In this document: positions 1-9,900 of the stretch, piece after piece
How the letters are laid out: the number at the start of each line of letters is the position of its first letter
Numbering within the stretch: position 1 is the stretch's first letter
Assembly: GCA_005776735.1 (NCBI GenBank)
Contig: SXOM01000517.1
Coordinates: 1 to 14,216, forward strand
DNA: 14,216 bases
From: Pseudomonadota bacterium
GTDB lineage: Bacteria > Myxococcota_A > UBA796 > SXON01
Reading direction: 5' to 3'
Translations under genes and position numbers: made by a program
The notes under the pieces: generated by a model
The model's database searches: none
What the model was told of the DNA's origin: nothing
The model's input: only the letters and a program-made list of their open reading frames with translations

Positions 1-1389
<1,389 letters not shown>

Positions 1390-1432
1390 CCCACGGGCGA
1401 GGCCTGGATCCCGTCCCGAAGCGCGCGTGGTC

Positions 1433-1456
1433 CCGACGGCCTCGCGTCGCCGTCGG
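1433..1456 (+). terminator. GC-rich hairpin downstream of secA (weak terminator candidate)
   Basis: The sequence CCGACGGC - 8-nt loop - GCCGTCGG forms a perfect 8-bp stem 44 nt after the secA stop. There is no following T-run, so classic intrinsic termination is not shown. In such GC-rich genomes, stems of this kind also arise by chance. I saw nothing else in the 126-bp gap (1390-1515), and no convincing -35/-10 pair. Confidence 0.3.
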
Positions 1457-1515
1457 CGTGCTCGCCGCCCGCGGTTCGATCATGGACGCCATCGCAAGGC
1501 GCGTTATCGGAACAC

Positions 1516-1923
1516 ATGTTCAGCCCCCCGGACACGCCGACCGGAGCCGTGGTCCACGTCCGGATCGCGGCGCGCGACCCGCGGCGGGCCGCCTCGTTCT
1601 ACGCCGACTGTTTCGGCTGGCGCGCCATCGGGGAGGATGCCGCCGGGGTGCGGTTCGAAGCGCCGGGCGGCCTCCAGGGGCGCTTCTGGTCCGGCGGCGA
1701 GCCGTGTAGCGCGGGTCCAGAGCTCTACGTGGCGGTCCAGGGGATCGACGAGGCCGTGCGGCGGGCCCTGGCGCGCGGGGCGGTCCGGATCGCGCGCGTG
1801 GCGCAGGACGCTTCGGGGGCCCGGGTGGCGCTCCTGCTCGACACCGAGGGCAACCGCATCGGCTTGTGGGAGCGGCCCCAAAACCTGACGGCCCTCCCTA
1901 CCCCCTCCCCGCGCGGTGCATAG
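1516..1923 (+). CDS. VOC (glyoxalase/bleomycin-resistance-like) family protein
   Basis: A small 135-residue protein with the vicinal-oxygen-chelate fold signature. It has an opening beta strand GAVVHVRIAA (10-19), the helix DPRRAASFYADCFGWR (21-36) and the strand GVRFEAPGG (44-52). A second half-module runs LYVAVQGIDEAVRRALARGA (70-89), ending in LLLDTEGNRIGLWER (106-120). Candidate metal or substrate residues are H14, Y71 and E119, placed by family position. VOC proteins include glyoxalases, dioxygenases and drug-binding proteins, and nothing here identifies the substrate. The start ATG follows a poor ribosome-binding site (GGAAC). The gene ends 49 nt before the SPFH start. The C-terminal PTPSPRGA is probably unstructured. 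Confidence 0.8.
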   Translation: MFSPPDTPTGAVVHVRIAARDPRRAASFYADCFGWRAIGEDAAGVRFEAPGGLQGRFWSGGEPCSAGPELYVAVQGIDEAVRRALARGAVRIARVAQDASGARVALLLDTEGNRIGLWERPQNLTALPTPSPRGA

Positions 1924-1972
1924 ATTTCCGTTCATCGCGCGCCCATCCTCCCGCGCGAGTCGAGGCGATCCG

Positions 1973-3334
1973 ATGAGCTTCTGGGACAACCTGAAGGGCC
2001 AGGTGACGGCCCACGCCGGCGCGCAATTCCTGGACGTGCTGGAGTGGACCGACGACACGCCCAACACCCTGGTGTACCGCTTCCCCACGTTCCAGAAGGC
2101 GATCCAGGACGGCGGCAAGCTCGTCGTGCGCGAGGGTCAGGCCGCGGTCTTCGTGTCCGAGGGCAAGCTCAGCGACGTGTTCGCACCGGGCACCTACGAG
2201 CTCAGCACCCGCACCAAGCCGATCCTCGCGTTCTTCGAGAGCATCAAGTACGCGTTGAACATGCCCTACAAGGGCGAGGTGTACTTCGTCTCCACGCGAC
2301 AGTTCACCGACCAGAAGTGGGGCACCGCCAACCCCATCCCCATCCGCGACAAGGACCTCGGCGTGGTCCGCATCCGTGGCTTCGGCAACTTCGCGTTCCG
2401 CGTGTCGGAGCCCGCCACCTTCATCCGCGAAATCGTCGGCACCGCCGGCATCTTCTCCACCGACGAGATCACGGGTGCGGTCAAGCGTAAGCTCGTGTCC
2501 GCGCTGGCCGACACCATCGGCGAGTCCAAGATCCCGCTGCTCGACCTGGTGGCCCACTACATGGACTTCGGCGACGCGCTGCGCGATCGCCTCAACACCT
2601 GGTTCCAGAGCAACTGGGGCCTCACGCTCACCGACTTCGTGGTGGAGAACATCTCCGTCCCGCCCGAGGTCGAGAAGATGATGGACAAGCGCAGCTCCAT
2701 GGCGCTGGCCGGCGACATGAACCAGTACGCGCAGTTCCAGGCCGCCAACGCCATCGAAGAGGCGGCCAAGCGCCCGGGCGGCGGGGCCAACCCGTTCATG
2801 GACGCGGGCATGGGCCTCGCGATGGGGCAGATGGTGGGCGGCGCCATGGGGCGCCAGGCCACCGGGCCGTTCAACCCGCAGCAGGGGCTCAATGCCGGCG
2901 CGCCGCCGCCGCTCCCCGGGGGCGCGCGGTACCACTACAACGGCCCCGGCGGGCAGGGCGAGTTCGACGCGGCGGCCATCGCCGGCTTCGTCATGGCCAA
3001 CCGCGGCGCGCAGCACCTGGTGTGGCAGGCCGGCTGGCCGGCGTGGAAGTCGTGGTCCGACTCGCCCGAGCTGGCGCAGTTGGTCCCGCCCGCGCCGCCG
3101 CCGGTCCCCACGGCCGCGGTGTTCCACCACACCGGCCCCGACGGCGCCACCACCCAGCTGTCCGCGGGCGACATCGCCGCGCGGGTCAAGGCGCAGCCCG
3201 GTCGCCACCTCGTCTGGAAAGAGGGCATGGCCGCGTGGGCCGAAGCGGCCAGTGTGCCCGAGATCGCCGCGTGCTTGTCGAGTGGTCCGCCGCCGCTGCC
3301 GCCCGCGGGCGGTCCGCCGCCGCTGCCCCAGTAG
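1973..3334 (+). CDS. SPFH-domain protein with two C-terminal GYF_2 domains
   Basis: A 453-residue protein. The frame extends upstream to a GTG at 1916, but the ATG at 1973 is preferred because GAGG (1962-1965) lies 7 nt before it and the family start MSFWDNLKGQ follows. Residues 1-250 resemble the YdjI-like SPFH/Band-7 group: a beta-rich region near 45-150 (VVREGQAAVFVSEGK, FRVSEPATFIREI) and a helical part ending VVENISVPPEVEKMMDKR (223-240). A Gly/Met-rich stretch follows (268-292). Two GYF_2 (DUF4339-type) modules come next: YHYNGPGGQGEF...HLVWQAGWPAWKSW (320-370) and FHHTGPDGATTQL...HLVWKEGMAAW (384-433). They are separated and followed by Pro-rich segments (PPPLP at 311, 439 and 448). 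No signal peptide or TM segment is seen. SPFH proteins form membrane-associated oligomers; the precise role here is unknown. tsaD starts 4 nt downstream, so an operon is likely. Confidence 0.87.
   Translation: MSFWDNLKGQVTAHAGAQFLDVLEWTDDTPNTLVYRFPTFQKAIQDGGKLVVREGQAAVFVSEGKLSDVFAPGTYELSTRTKPILAFFESIKYALNMPYKGEVYFVSTRQFTDQKWGTANPIPIRDKDLGVVRIRGFGNFAFRVSEPATFIREIVGTAGIFSTDEITGAVKRKLVSALADTIGESKIPLLDLVAHYMDFGDALRDRLNTWFQSNWGLTLTDFVVENISVPPEVEKMMDKRSSMALAGDMNQYAQFQAANAIEEAAKRPGGGANPFMDAGMGLAMGQMVGGAMGRQATGPFNPQQGLNAGAPPPLPGGARYHYNGPGGQGEFDAAAIAGFVMANRGAQHLVWQAGWPAWKSWSDSPELAQLVPPAPPPVPTAAVFHHTGPDGATTQLSAGDIAARVKAQPGRHLVWKEGMAAWAEAASVPEIAACLSSGPPPLPPAGGPPPLPQ
3284..3327 (+). repeat. Direct repeat encoding GPPPLP at the end of the SPFH-GYF_2 gene
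   Basis: The 17-nt unit GGTCCGCCGCCGCTGCC occurs at 3284-3300 and again at 3311-3327, 27 nt apart. It encodes two copies of GPPPLP in the last 16 residues of the protein. The exact nucleotide identity suggests a recent local duplication or strong selection on a short proline-rich motif. Confidence 0.8.
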
Positions 3335-3337
3335 GCG

Positions 3338-4324
3338 ATGCGCGTCCTCGCGCTGGAGACGAGCTGCGACGAGACGGCGGCGGCGGTGGTGGAGGTGCGC
3401 GACGCGCGCGTCCACGTGCTCGCCGACGTCGTGCACTCGCAAACCCTGCACGCCCGCTTCGGCGGGGTGGTGCCCGAGCTCGCGTCGCGGGCCCACGCCG
3501 AGCAGCTCGTGCCGACCGTACGCGCGGCCCTGGCGGCCGCGGGCATCGACCGCCCCGACGCGGTGGCCGCCACCGCCGGACCGGGCCTCATCGGGGCGGT
3601 CCTCGTGGGCCTGAGCTTCGCCAAGGCCGCCGCGCTCGGGTGGGGGGTGCCGCTGGTCGGCGTCAACCACCTGGAAGGGCACCTGCTCAGCGCCCTCCTG
3701 GAGCCTCGGGCGCCCGCGTTCCCGTTCTTGTCGCTGGTCGTCTCGGGCGGCCACACCACGCTCTACGAAGCGCGGGGGCTCGGGGACTACCGGGTAGTCT
3801 GCGAGACGACCGACGACGCCGTGGGCGAAGCGTTCGACAAGGTCGCGCGCATGCTCGGCCTCGGCTACCCCGGCGGCCCGCGCGTAGAGGAGTGCGCACG
3901 CAGCGGCGATCCACGGGCCATCCCGTTTCCGATGCCGCGCCCGGCGGGGCGCCCGATCGACCTCAGCTTCTCCGGCCTCAAGACGGCGGTCCGCACGTGG
4001 ATCGAGCGCCACCCCGAAGCGAAGGTCGAGGACATCGCGGCCTCGTTCCAGGACACGGTCGCCCGCTACCTGGTCGACCGGGTGCAGCAAGGCGTCGCGG
4101 CGACCGGCTTGCGGCGGGTCGCGATCGGGGGCGGCGCGGCCGCCAACACCCGGCTACGCGAGCGCCTCGCCGAGACCGACCTGGACCTGTACCTCCCCCC
4201 GCGCGCCCGTTGCACCGACAACGCAGCCATGATCGGCAACGTCGCCGCCCTGCACCTCGCGGCGGGGCGCGCCCCCTGGGGCCTCGAGGCCACTGCACGC
4301 GCCCGGTGGGAGGTGGGGACATGA
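3338..4324 (+). CDS. tsaD: tRNA N6-adenosine threonylcarbamoyltransferase TsaD
   Basis: TsaD transfers the threonylcarbamoyl group from TC-AMP to A37 of ANN-decoding tRNAs (t6A37), working with TsaB and TsaE in the cytoplasm. The 328-residue length is typical. Family marks visible are LALETSCDETAAAV (4-17), GGVVPELASRAH (42-53), the metal ligands H111 and H115 in NHLEGH, VVSGGHTTLY (134-143), the FDKVARMLGLGYPGGPRVE stretch (166-184), FSGLKTAV (211-218) and the third metal ligand D294 in CTDNAAMIG. All key residues are present. The ATG lies 3 nt past the SPFH stop, and the stop overlaps the rsmA start as ATGA, so the genes are probably co-transcribed. The other t6A genes are not in the window. 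Confidence 0.97.
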   Translation: MRVLALETSCDETAAAVVEVRDARVHVLADVVHSQTLHARFGGVVPELASRAHAEQLVPTVRAALAAAGIDRPDAVAATAGPGLIGAVLVGLSFAKAAALGWGVPLVGVNHLEGHLLSALLEPRAPAFPFLSLVVSGGHTTLYEARGLGDYRVVCETTDDAVGEAFDKVARMLGLGYPGGPRVEECARSGDPRAIPFPMPRPAGRPIDLSFSGLKTAVRTWIERHPEAKVEDIAASFQDTVARYLVDRVQQGVAATGLRRVAIGGGAAANTRLRERLAETDLDLYLPPRARCTDNAAMIGNVAALHLAAGRAPWGLEATARARWEVGT

Positions 4325-5127
4325 GCGCACCCGCGTCCACGCTGCACCCGGCCACCCGGCTCCGGGAGCTCGAAGGGCGCGCCAAGCGCCGCTTCGGGCA
4401 GAACTTCCTGGTGAACGACGGGCTGGCCGAGACCATCGTGCTCCGGGCGGGCGTGCGCCCCGGCGACCGCGTGCTCGAGATCGGCCCCGGGCTCGGCGTG
4501 CTCACCGCGGCGCTGGCGCGCGCCGGCGCCCGCGTCCACGCCATCGAGCTCGACCGCGACCTCGCCGCCGCCCTGCCCGAAGTGGTGCCCGACGTCGTGC
4601 TGGTGCAAGGCGACGCGCTGAAGGTCCCCCTGCCCGAGGTCGACCGGGTCGTCGCCAACCTCCCGTACAACGTCGCGACCCCGCTGTGCATGCGCCTGTT
4701 GCCGCTCGGCGTGCCGATGGCGTTGATGTTCCAGCGCGAGGTCGCCGATCGGATCGAGGCCGATCCCGGTTCGCGCACCTACGGCGCGCTGTCGGTGCAG
4801 ATCCAGGCGCGCGCGCGGGTCGAGCGCCTCGTGAGCCTGCCGCCCGGCGCATTCCACCCCGCGCCCAAGGTGCACAGCGCGGTGGTCGGCTTCACGCCCA
4901 TCGCGGCCCCCGACTTCGGCGGCGCCTCGGCCGAGGAGTTCGACCGCGTGGTGCGCATGGGGTTCTCGTCGCGTCGCAAGACCATCACCAACTCCCTGGG
5001 CAACCACGTGGGCCGCGAACGTGCGATCACGTGGTGCCACGCCGCCGGGATCGACCCGGGGACACGCGCCGAGCAGGTCGACCTTTCGGGGTGGCGCCGA
5101 CTCGTGACGACGCGCGGCGAAGTCTGA
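4321..5127 (+). CDS. rsmA: 16S rRNA (adenine1518-N6/adenine1519-N6)-dimethyltransferase RsmA (KsgA)
   Basis: RsmA dimethylates two adjacent adenosines in helix 45 of 16S rRNA late in small-subunit assembly. The predicted protein has 268 residues, the normal size. Visible motifs are RFGQNFL (24-30), SAM-binding motif I EIGPGLGVLT (53-62), E76 at the end of motif II, QGDALKV (96-102), catalytic motif NLPY (113-116), FQREVADRI (137-145), FHPAPKVHSAVV (178-189) and SSRRKTI (216-222). The start ATG overlaps the tsaD stop (ATGA) and has a strong GGAGG at 4309-4313, spaced by 7 nt. The conserved pairing with tsaD suggests joint expression of translation-quality genes. Confidence 0.97.
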   Translation: MSAPASTLHPATRLRELEGRAKRRFGQNFLVNDGLAETIVLRAGVRPGDRVLEIGPGLGVLTAALARAGARVHAIELDRDLAAALPEVVPDVVLVQGDALKVPLPEVDRVVANLPYNVATPLCMRLLPLGVPMALMFQREVADRIEADPGSRTYGALSVQIQARARVERLVSLPPGAFHPAPKVHSAVVGFTPIAAPDFGGASAEEFDRVVRMGFSSRRKTITNSLGNHVGRERAITWCHAAGIDPGTRAEQVDLSGWRRLVTTRGEV

Positions 5128-5188
5128 CCGTTCCCGACGGCCGCGGCGCTTGGCAAGCCGCGCCCGGACGCGCTACGCGGAAACGACC

Positions 5189-5950
5189 ATGCGCATCACC
5201 TCCTGCGGCATCACCGACGTCGGCGTAAAGCGCACCAACAACGAAGACAACTACCTCATCAACGACGAGCTCTCCCTCTACGTGGTGTGCGACGGGATGG
5301 GCGGGCACGCCGGCGGCGAGTTCGCCAGCGCCATCGCGGTCAACACCGTCGAGGAGGTCCTGTCCGGCACGGTCGTCACCCCCGAGATGGAGGCCGCCCG
5401 CGCCGACGGCGAGGTCGAGTTCGCCAGGGAAAAGCTCCGCTATGCGGTTCGCCTCGCGGGCAAGCGCATCTTCGAGAAGGCGGCCGCCGAGCCCGAGTAC
5501 CACGGCATGGGCACCACCTGCCTGGTCCTGTGGTTCGACCGGAACAACGCCTACGTCGCCCACGTGGGCGACAGCCGTGGGTACCTCGTGCGGGAGGGGC
5601 GCATCGAGCAGCTCACCGAGGACCACTCGCTGGTCAACGAGCGCATCCGCGCCGGCCTGCTCACGCCCGACCAGGCCCGCACGCACAAGCTCAAGAACGT
5701 GATCACCCGGTCGCTCGGCTATCTCGAGGACGTGGAGGTGGACATCCAACTCCGCGCGCTGCGCCGCGGCGACCGCTTCCTGCTGTGCAGCGACGGGCTG
5801 TCCAACCTGGTCGACCCGGCCGACATCGGCGAGACGGCGCGGAGCCTGGCCCCCCAGGAGGCGTGCCGCCGCCTCATCCAGCTCGCGTGCGAGCGGGGTG
5901 GCGACGACAACATCACCGCGATCATCGCGCGGGTCGACGAGGTCGGCTGA
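5189..5950 (+). CDS. PP2C-type (Stp1-like) Ser/Thr protein phosphatase
   Basis: A 253-residue soluble PPM/PP2C phosphatase, expected to remove phosphate from Ser/Thr residues and oppose Hanks-type kinases, none of which is in the window. All family motifs are present: RTNNEDNYLI (15-24), VVCDGMGGHAGGEFAS (32-47) with metal ligand D35, GMGTTCLVL (106-114), AHVGDSRGYL (124-133), LTEDHSLV (142-149), LLCSDGLSNLV (198-208; D202) and GGDDNITAI (237-245; D239/D240). The frame is open from a TTG at 5150, but the ATG at 5189 is preferred because homology begins immediately after it (MRITSCGITDVG). It follows rsmA by 61 bp and overlaps the M23 gene by 1 nt (TGATG), implying coupling. Confidence 0.95.
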   Translation: MRITSCGITDVGVKRTNNEDNYLINDELSLYVVCDGMGGHAGGEFASAIAVNTVEEVLSGTVVTPEMEAARADGEVEFAREKLRYAVRLAGKRIFEKAAAEPEYHGMGTTCLVLWFDRNNAYVAHVGDSRGYLVREGRIEQLTEDHSLVNERIRAGLLTPDQARTHKLKNVITRSLGYLEDVEVDIQLRALRRGDRFLLCSDGLSNLVDPADIGETARSLAPQEACRRLIQLACERGGDDNITAIIARVDEVG

Positions 5951-6879
5951 TGGCGGAGGAGCGCCCGGGGACCGACGAGCCCGAAGCGCGCTACACCTTC
6001 CTGGTCGTCCCCGAGGGCGGGCGCGGCCGAGTGATCGAGCGCACGTGGTCGGCCCAGACGGTGCGCAACGTGGTCGGCCTGGCCGCAGGCGCCGTCGGCC
6101 TGCTGATCCTCGGCGCGGTGATCCAGGCCGGCACCTTCCACCGCGTCGTCGCGTACGACCGCCTCGTCTCCGAGAACCGCCGGCTGCGGGTGGAGCAGGG
6201 CGAGATCGCCGAGCAGTTGGCGGAGCTCGATCCCCTCATCCAACGCGTCCGCGCCTACGACGAGCAGTTGCGCGACCTGGCTGCCAAGGGCGCGCTCCCG
6301 GGCGTCGGCCCCCTCGACGAAGCGGCGATGGCCGAGCGCGAGGACTGGCTGCGCGGGGTGGTCGGCCGCGGCCAGCCCGACGACGACGTGCTCGATCCCG
6401 ACGCCCTCTTCGCCGAGCTCCAGGCCATCGACCTCGCCGCGCTCGAGGACAACCTCGGCCGCATCCAGCTCGCGCAGGAGGCCATGCCGCAGCTCTGGCC
6501 GGTCGAAGGGCCGGTCAGCAGCGGGTTCGGCTGGCGGCGCGATCCGTTCGGCCGCAGGTGGAAGTTCCACGGTGGAGTCGACATCGGCGGCGACTACGGC
6601 GCCGCGATCCTCGCCACCGGCGCCGGCGTCGTCACCTTCGCGGATTGGCACTCGGGAAACGGCCGCATGGTCGAGGTCGACCATGGCGAGGGCATCGTCA
6701 CCCGCTACTCGCATGCATCACAACTTCTGGTCTCAGAAGGCGACGAAGTCCTGGCAGGTGAGACGCTGGCGCTGGTCGGCAGCTCCGGCCGGTCGACCGG
6801 GGCGCACCTGCACTACGAGCTGTTCTTGGACGGCGAACGGGTGGATCCGCTGCCCTACCTCCCCGAACCGACGTACTGA
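5950..6879 (+). CDS. Membrane-anchored coiled-coil M23 family metallopeptidase
   Basis: A 309-residue protein built like septal or elongation-linked LytM/M23 factors. It has a short cytoplasmic N-terminus (1-39), one TM helix (about 40-61, VVGLAAGAVGLLILGAVIQA) and a periplasmic coiled-coil stretch (about 66-112, with heptad-like Leu/Ile/Val spacing). A linker follows, then a C-terminal M23 domain (about 182-305). Zinc and catalytic residues are present: H207 and D211 (FHGGVDIG), H255 (RYSHAS), H286 and H288 (GAHLHYEL). With all of these, the domain looks able to cut peptidoglycan cross-links rather than being a degenerate activator. The ATG overlaps the PP2C stop (TGATG) with GAGG at 5939-5942. 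Coupling to a phosphatase suggests that cell-wall hydrolysis may be linked to Ser/Thr phospho-signalling (inference). Confidence 0.93.
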   Translation: MAEERPGTDEPEARYTFLVVPEGGRGRVIERTWSAQTVRNVVGLAAGAVGLLILGAVIQAGTFHRVVAYDRLVSENRRLRVEQGEIAEQLAELDPLIQRVRAYDEQLRDLAAKGALPGVGPLDEAAMAEREDWLRGVVGRGQPDDDVLDPDALFAELQAIDLAALEDNLGRIQLAQEAMPQLWPVEGPVSSGFGWRRDPFGRRWKFHGGVDIGGDYGAAILATGAGVVTFADWHSGNGRMVEVDHGEGIVTRYSHASQLLVSEGDEVLAGETLALVGSSGRSTGAHLHYELFLDGERVDPLPYLPEPTY

Positions 6880-6882
6880 GCC

Positions 6883-6912
6883 GCCGGGCGATGGCCCGCG
6901 ACCACGCCCGGC
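6883..6912 (+). terminator. Hairpin just after the M23 gene
   Basis: An 8-bp perfect stem (GCCGGGCG at 6883-6890 with CGCCCGGC at 6905-6912) encloses a 14-nt loop, starting 3 nt after the M23 stop. No T-tract follows, so it is a candidate only. Its position between convergent operons favours a termination or 3'-end protection role. Confidence 0.4.
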
Positions 6913-6919
6913 AGGAGCC

Positions 6920-6955
6920 GGCGGCCATCGCGGCGCCCGAGCGGCGCCGGCCGCC
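6920..6955. terminator. Compound hairpin between convergent operons, possibly bidirectional
   Basis: An inner stem GGCGCC (6932-6937) pairs with GGCGCC (6943-6948) around a 5-nt loop. An outer stem GGCGGCC (6920-6926) pairs with GGCCGCC (6949-6955), leaving a 5-nt bulge on one side. It ends 5 bp before the stop of the pilY1-like gene on the other strand, so it could serve both transcripts. There is no U-tract in either direction. Confidence 0.45.
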
Positions 6956-6960
6956 GAAGC

Positions 6961-9900
6961 TCAGTACATCTCCATCCAGCCGACCATCGCCGTGCGTCCG
7001 AACGCGTCGCCCGGCGGCTCCACCGCGATGATGTCGGTCCCGTTGGCGTAGAAGACGTCACCGTTGGGGCCCACCGCAACATTGGACACAAAGCCGCTCT
7101 GGGCGACGTAGGCGTCGTCCGACGAGTCGGCCTCGCCGTCCCCGTTGGTGTCGAGGCCCGGGCCGCAGTCTTCGTAGTTGAGGCCGTACAGGCGGCCTTC
7201 GCCTTCGGTGCACACGTCGGAGTCGGGCGTGTAGGTGCTGAAGTAGACCACCCCGGCGTACACCACCGGGTCGCTGGTCATGCGCTCGCCGGAGGCCAAC
7301 TGGTAGAAGCCCCCGGTCTCGGTCCCGCAGGTGAGCGCCTTGGCGGTGGAGCACCCGTCGGGGTTGGTGTCCATCATGAAGAAGAACGCGCCGGCGGTGC
7401 TGTCGGTGTTGTCCTGGAACGGCGAGCCGGTGCCCCAGTAGACGCCCAGGTTCCCGCCCGTCATCCACGACGTCGTGAGCGCGTAGTACACCTCGGGACG
7501 AGACCCGTAGGCCACCGCTCCGCTCCCGGAGGAGGCGGTGTCGCCCGACGCGTTCTCGGCGCCGTCCATCGGGTCGTAGAACTCGCACCAGGTGATGTCG
7601 CCGGGGTTCGACTCGTCGAAGATCGCCTTGTAGATGTAGGAGTGCCCGGGCTGCGCGCTCGGCGTCACGCCCACGTCGGGGTCGTAGGCCAGCGTCACCG
7701 GGAAGTAGGCCACGTCGGCGTCGCCGTCGGAGTTGGTGTCGACGACCGCGGGCGGCGCGGAGATGTAGGTGTACTCGAGCTTGCCGTCCGAATCGAGGTC
7801 CAACGACGAGGAGTGGGCCGTGTAGTCGGGGTGCTCGGTGCCGACGTTGTCACCGGCCGCCGAGAAGCTCGGCGAGCTGACGGTGTAGTCGTCGCCGATG
7901 GCCCACAGGTAGAGGTTGCCTTCGACCGTCTGGTAGTAGTTGGTGCTGCCGGAGGTGTAGTCGACGGCCTGACCGCCGCCCCACATCGCGACCCAGCGGT
8001 CGGTCGGCGCCGCGCTGTCGGAGCGGTCGTACACGTTGAACACCGCGGGGCGGCTGGTCGTGTAGCCCATGGCGCTGGAGTCGGTGGTGTTGGTCTGCTC
8101 CCAGAGGAACTCGGGCGCATTGGTCTCAGTGATGTCGAGCGCGAGCGTCCGCGAGCCGCCGAAGCCCTGCTGGACCACGACGACACGTCGCCACTCACAG
8201 TCGTCGAGCGTCGTGCCGCAGTCCTTCACCCGATCGCCGTCGGCGTCGATCCACACGTCCTCGACCACCGGCGTACCGTCGAAGAGGTAGGTCCGGCCGT
8301 ACAACATCGGGTCGATGAGCCCGTTGCCCCACGCGTTTCCGCGGGAACGCATGATGAGGGTGTCGGGGACCCACGCCCAGAGCTCCTCGCCCGACTCGTC
8401 GTCGGTGGGCGTGCTCTCGTCGTCGGTGAGCGCGAAGGCGTGGAGCAGGCCGTCGTTGGCCGACAACAGGACGAGGTCGGGCCCCGCCTCGGTCGACAGG
8501 AGCTCCAAGAACGTGCGGTACGACGTGCTGTTGGAGTAGATGTCGCTCTCGGCGTTGACGACCACCGGTGCGGAGTACGGGGAGTCCTGCAACTTCCAGG
8601 CGCCCTTCTCGATGTCGAGGTACCGGAACCGGCTGTCGCTCACACCACGGGTGAAGTCGACCAACTCCTGGACGTCGAGGTAGTCGACGGTCCCGCTGCG
8701 ATCGAGGTCGTGGGAGGTGTCGCTCGCGTCGAGCACGTTGGTGAGCAGGGCGGTGTTCGCCTGGACGACGTCGACGAACTCGGCGTCGAAGCCGAGGCGC
8801 TTCTGCGCGGCATCTCCCGCCATGTACGTCGCGAACGTACTGTCGTAGAAGTAGATGTCCCGCTCCATGAACCCGTCCATGTCGTCGTTGTTGCTCTCCC
8901 CCGTGTTCGCGATGCGGGAGTAGAGCAACCAACCGCCGTCCCAGACGGCGCCGAGGTAGTCGTCGTACGGACTCCCCGACCGGTACAGGATGGAGCCATA
9001 GGTGGAGCTGGTGGGGTCGACGTCGAGCTCGTAGGCGAGGACATGGCCTTCGGCGAGCGGGACGTCGCCGGTCAGTTCGTAGTAGGTGGCGAGGAGATAG
9101 GTGCCGTCGTTGGCGATGATCGGGCTCGAACGTGCGTACAGGCCCGACATCAGGTCGGTCAGCACGCCGAGCACGCCGGAAAGCGCCTCGTCGCGGCTGT
9201 CGGTCGGCTCGGTCAGCGCGTAGAGCCCGTCGCTGTCGGTGTTGTCGGCCGCGCTCTGGTAGAGCGCGTCGGCGATGGCCCCCATCGTGGTCGAGGTGTC
9301 CATGCCGAGGGCGACGGTGCTGACCACCACCCGCTGCGTGTCGGTGAGCGAGGAGTGGTCGTAGTTGTAGACGTGTGTGACGACGTTGTCGTAGCGGCAC
9401 GTCTTGTCGAGCACCGTGGTGCCCACGTAGCCGGAGCTGTCACACATCACGTCGGCGATCGGCGCCGCCGAGCCGGAGGCCGTGCTCGGATCTTCGTCGT
9501 CTTCGGGGATGCCGCCGGTGAGCACCACCACGTGCACGCCGGAGCAGTAGTACGAAAAGGGCGACTCGTTCCAGTCGCCGTCGAACCCGTCGCCGTCGTC
9601 GTCTTCCCAGTTCTCCGTGGCGGAGCTGATGGCGAGGTAGTCGCTGCTGAGGCTGTCGACCGTCTCGGCCACGTTGCGCGTCGTCGTGGACGACAAGCTC
9701 AGTGTCGACAACGCCGTCGCGATCTGGCCGTACGAGCTGCCCGCCGGGGCGACCTCGAAGAAGGAGCTGTCCGACGAAGAGTCGGCGGTGGCGACGACGC
9801 CGAACTTGATCTCGTTGTAGTGCCGGCTGGTCTGCTTGATGATCTCGATTGCGTCTTCGAAGCACGTGGTGCTGGCGCTCGCGTAGCAGGCGCTGCCCAT

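Noticed and set aside
1916..1972. GTG start at 1916 for the SPFH gene
   Set aside because: It would overlap the VOC gene and add 19 unrelated residues. The ATG at 1973 has a good GAGG and matches the family start.
1898..4090. 730-codon open frame on the - strand opposite the SPFH and tsaD genes
   Set aside because: It crosses two well-supported + strand genes and is rich in Arg/Gly/His/Val without motifs, typical of a high-GC antisense shadow.
3022..4320. Long + strand frame running into rsmA from a start at 3022
   Set aside because: The portion before 4321 is Arg/Pro/Gly-rich noise overlapping tsaD in another frame. The real rsmA start at 4321 has GGAGG and the family N-terminus.
5150..5188. 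TTG start at 5150 for the PP2C gene
   Set aside because: The 13 extra residues are Arg-rich and outside the phosphatase domain. The ATG at 5189 directly precedes the conserved N-terminus.
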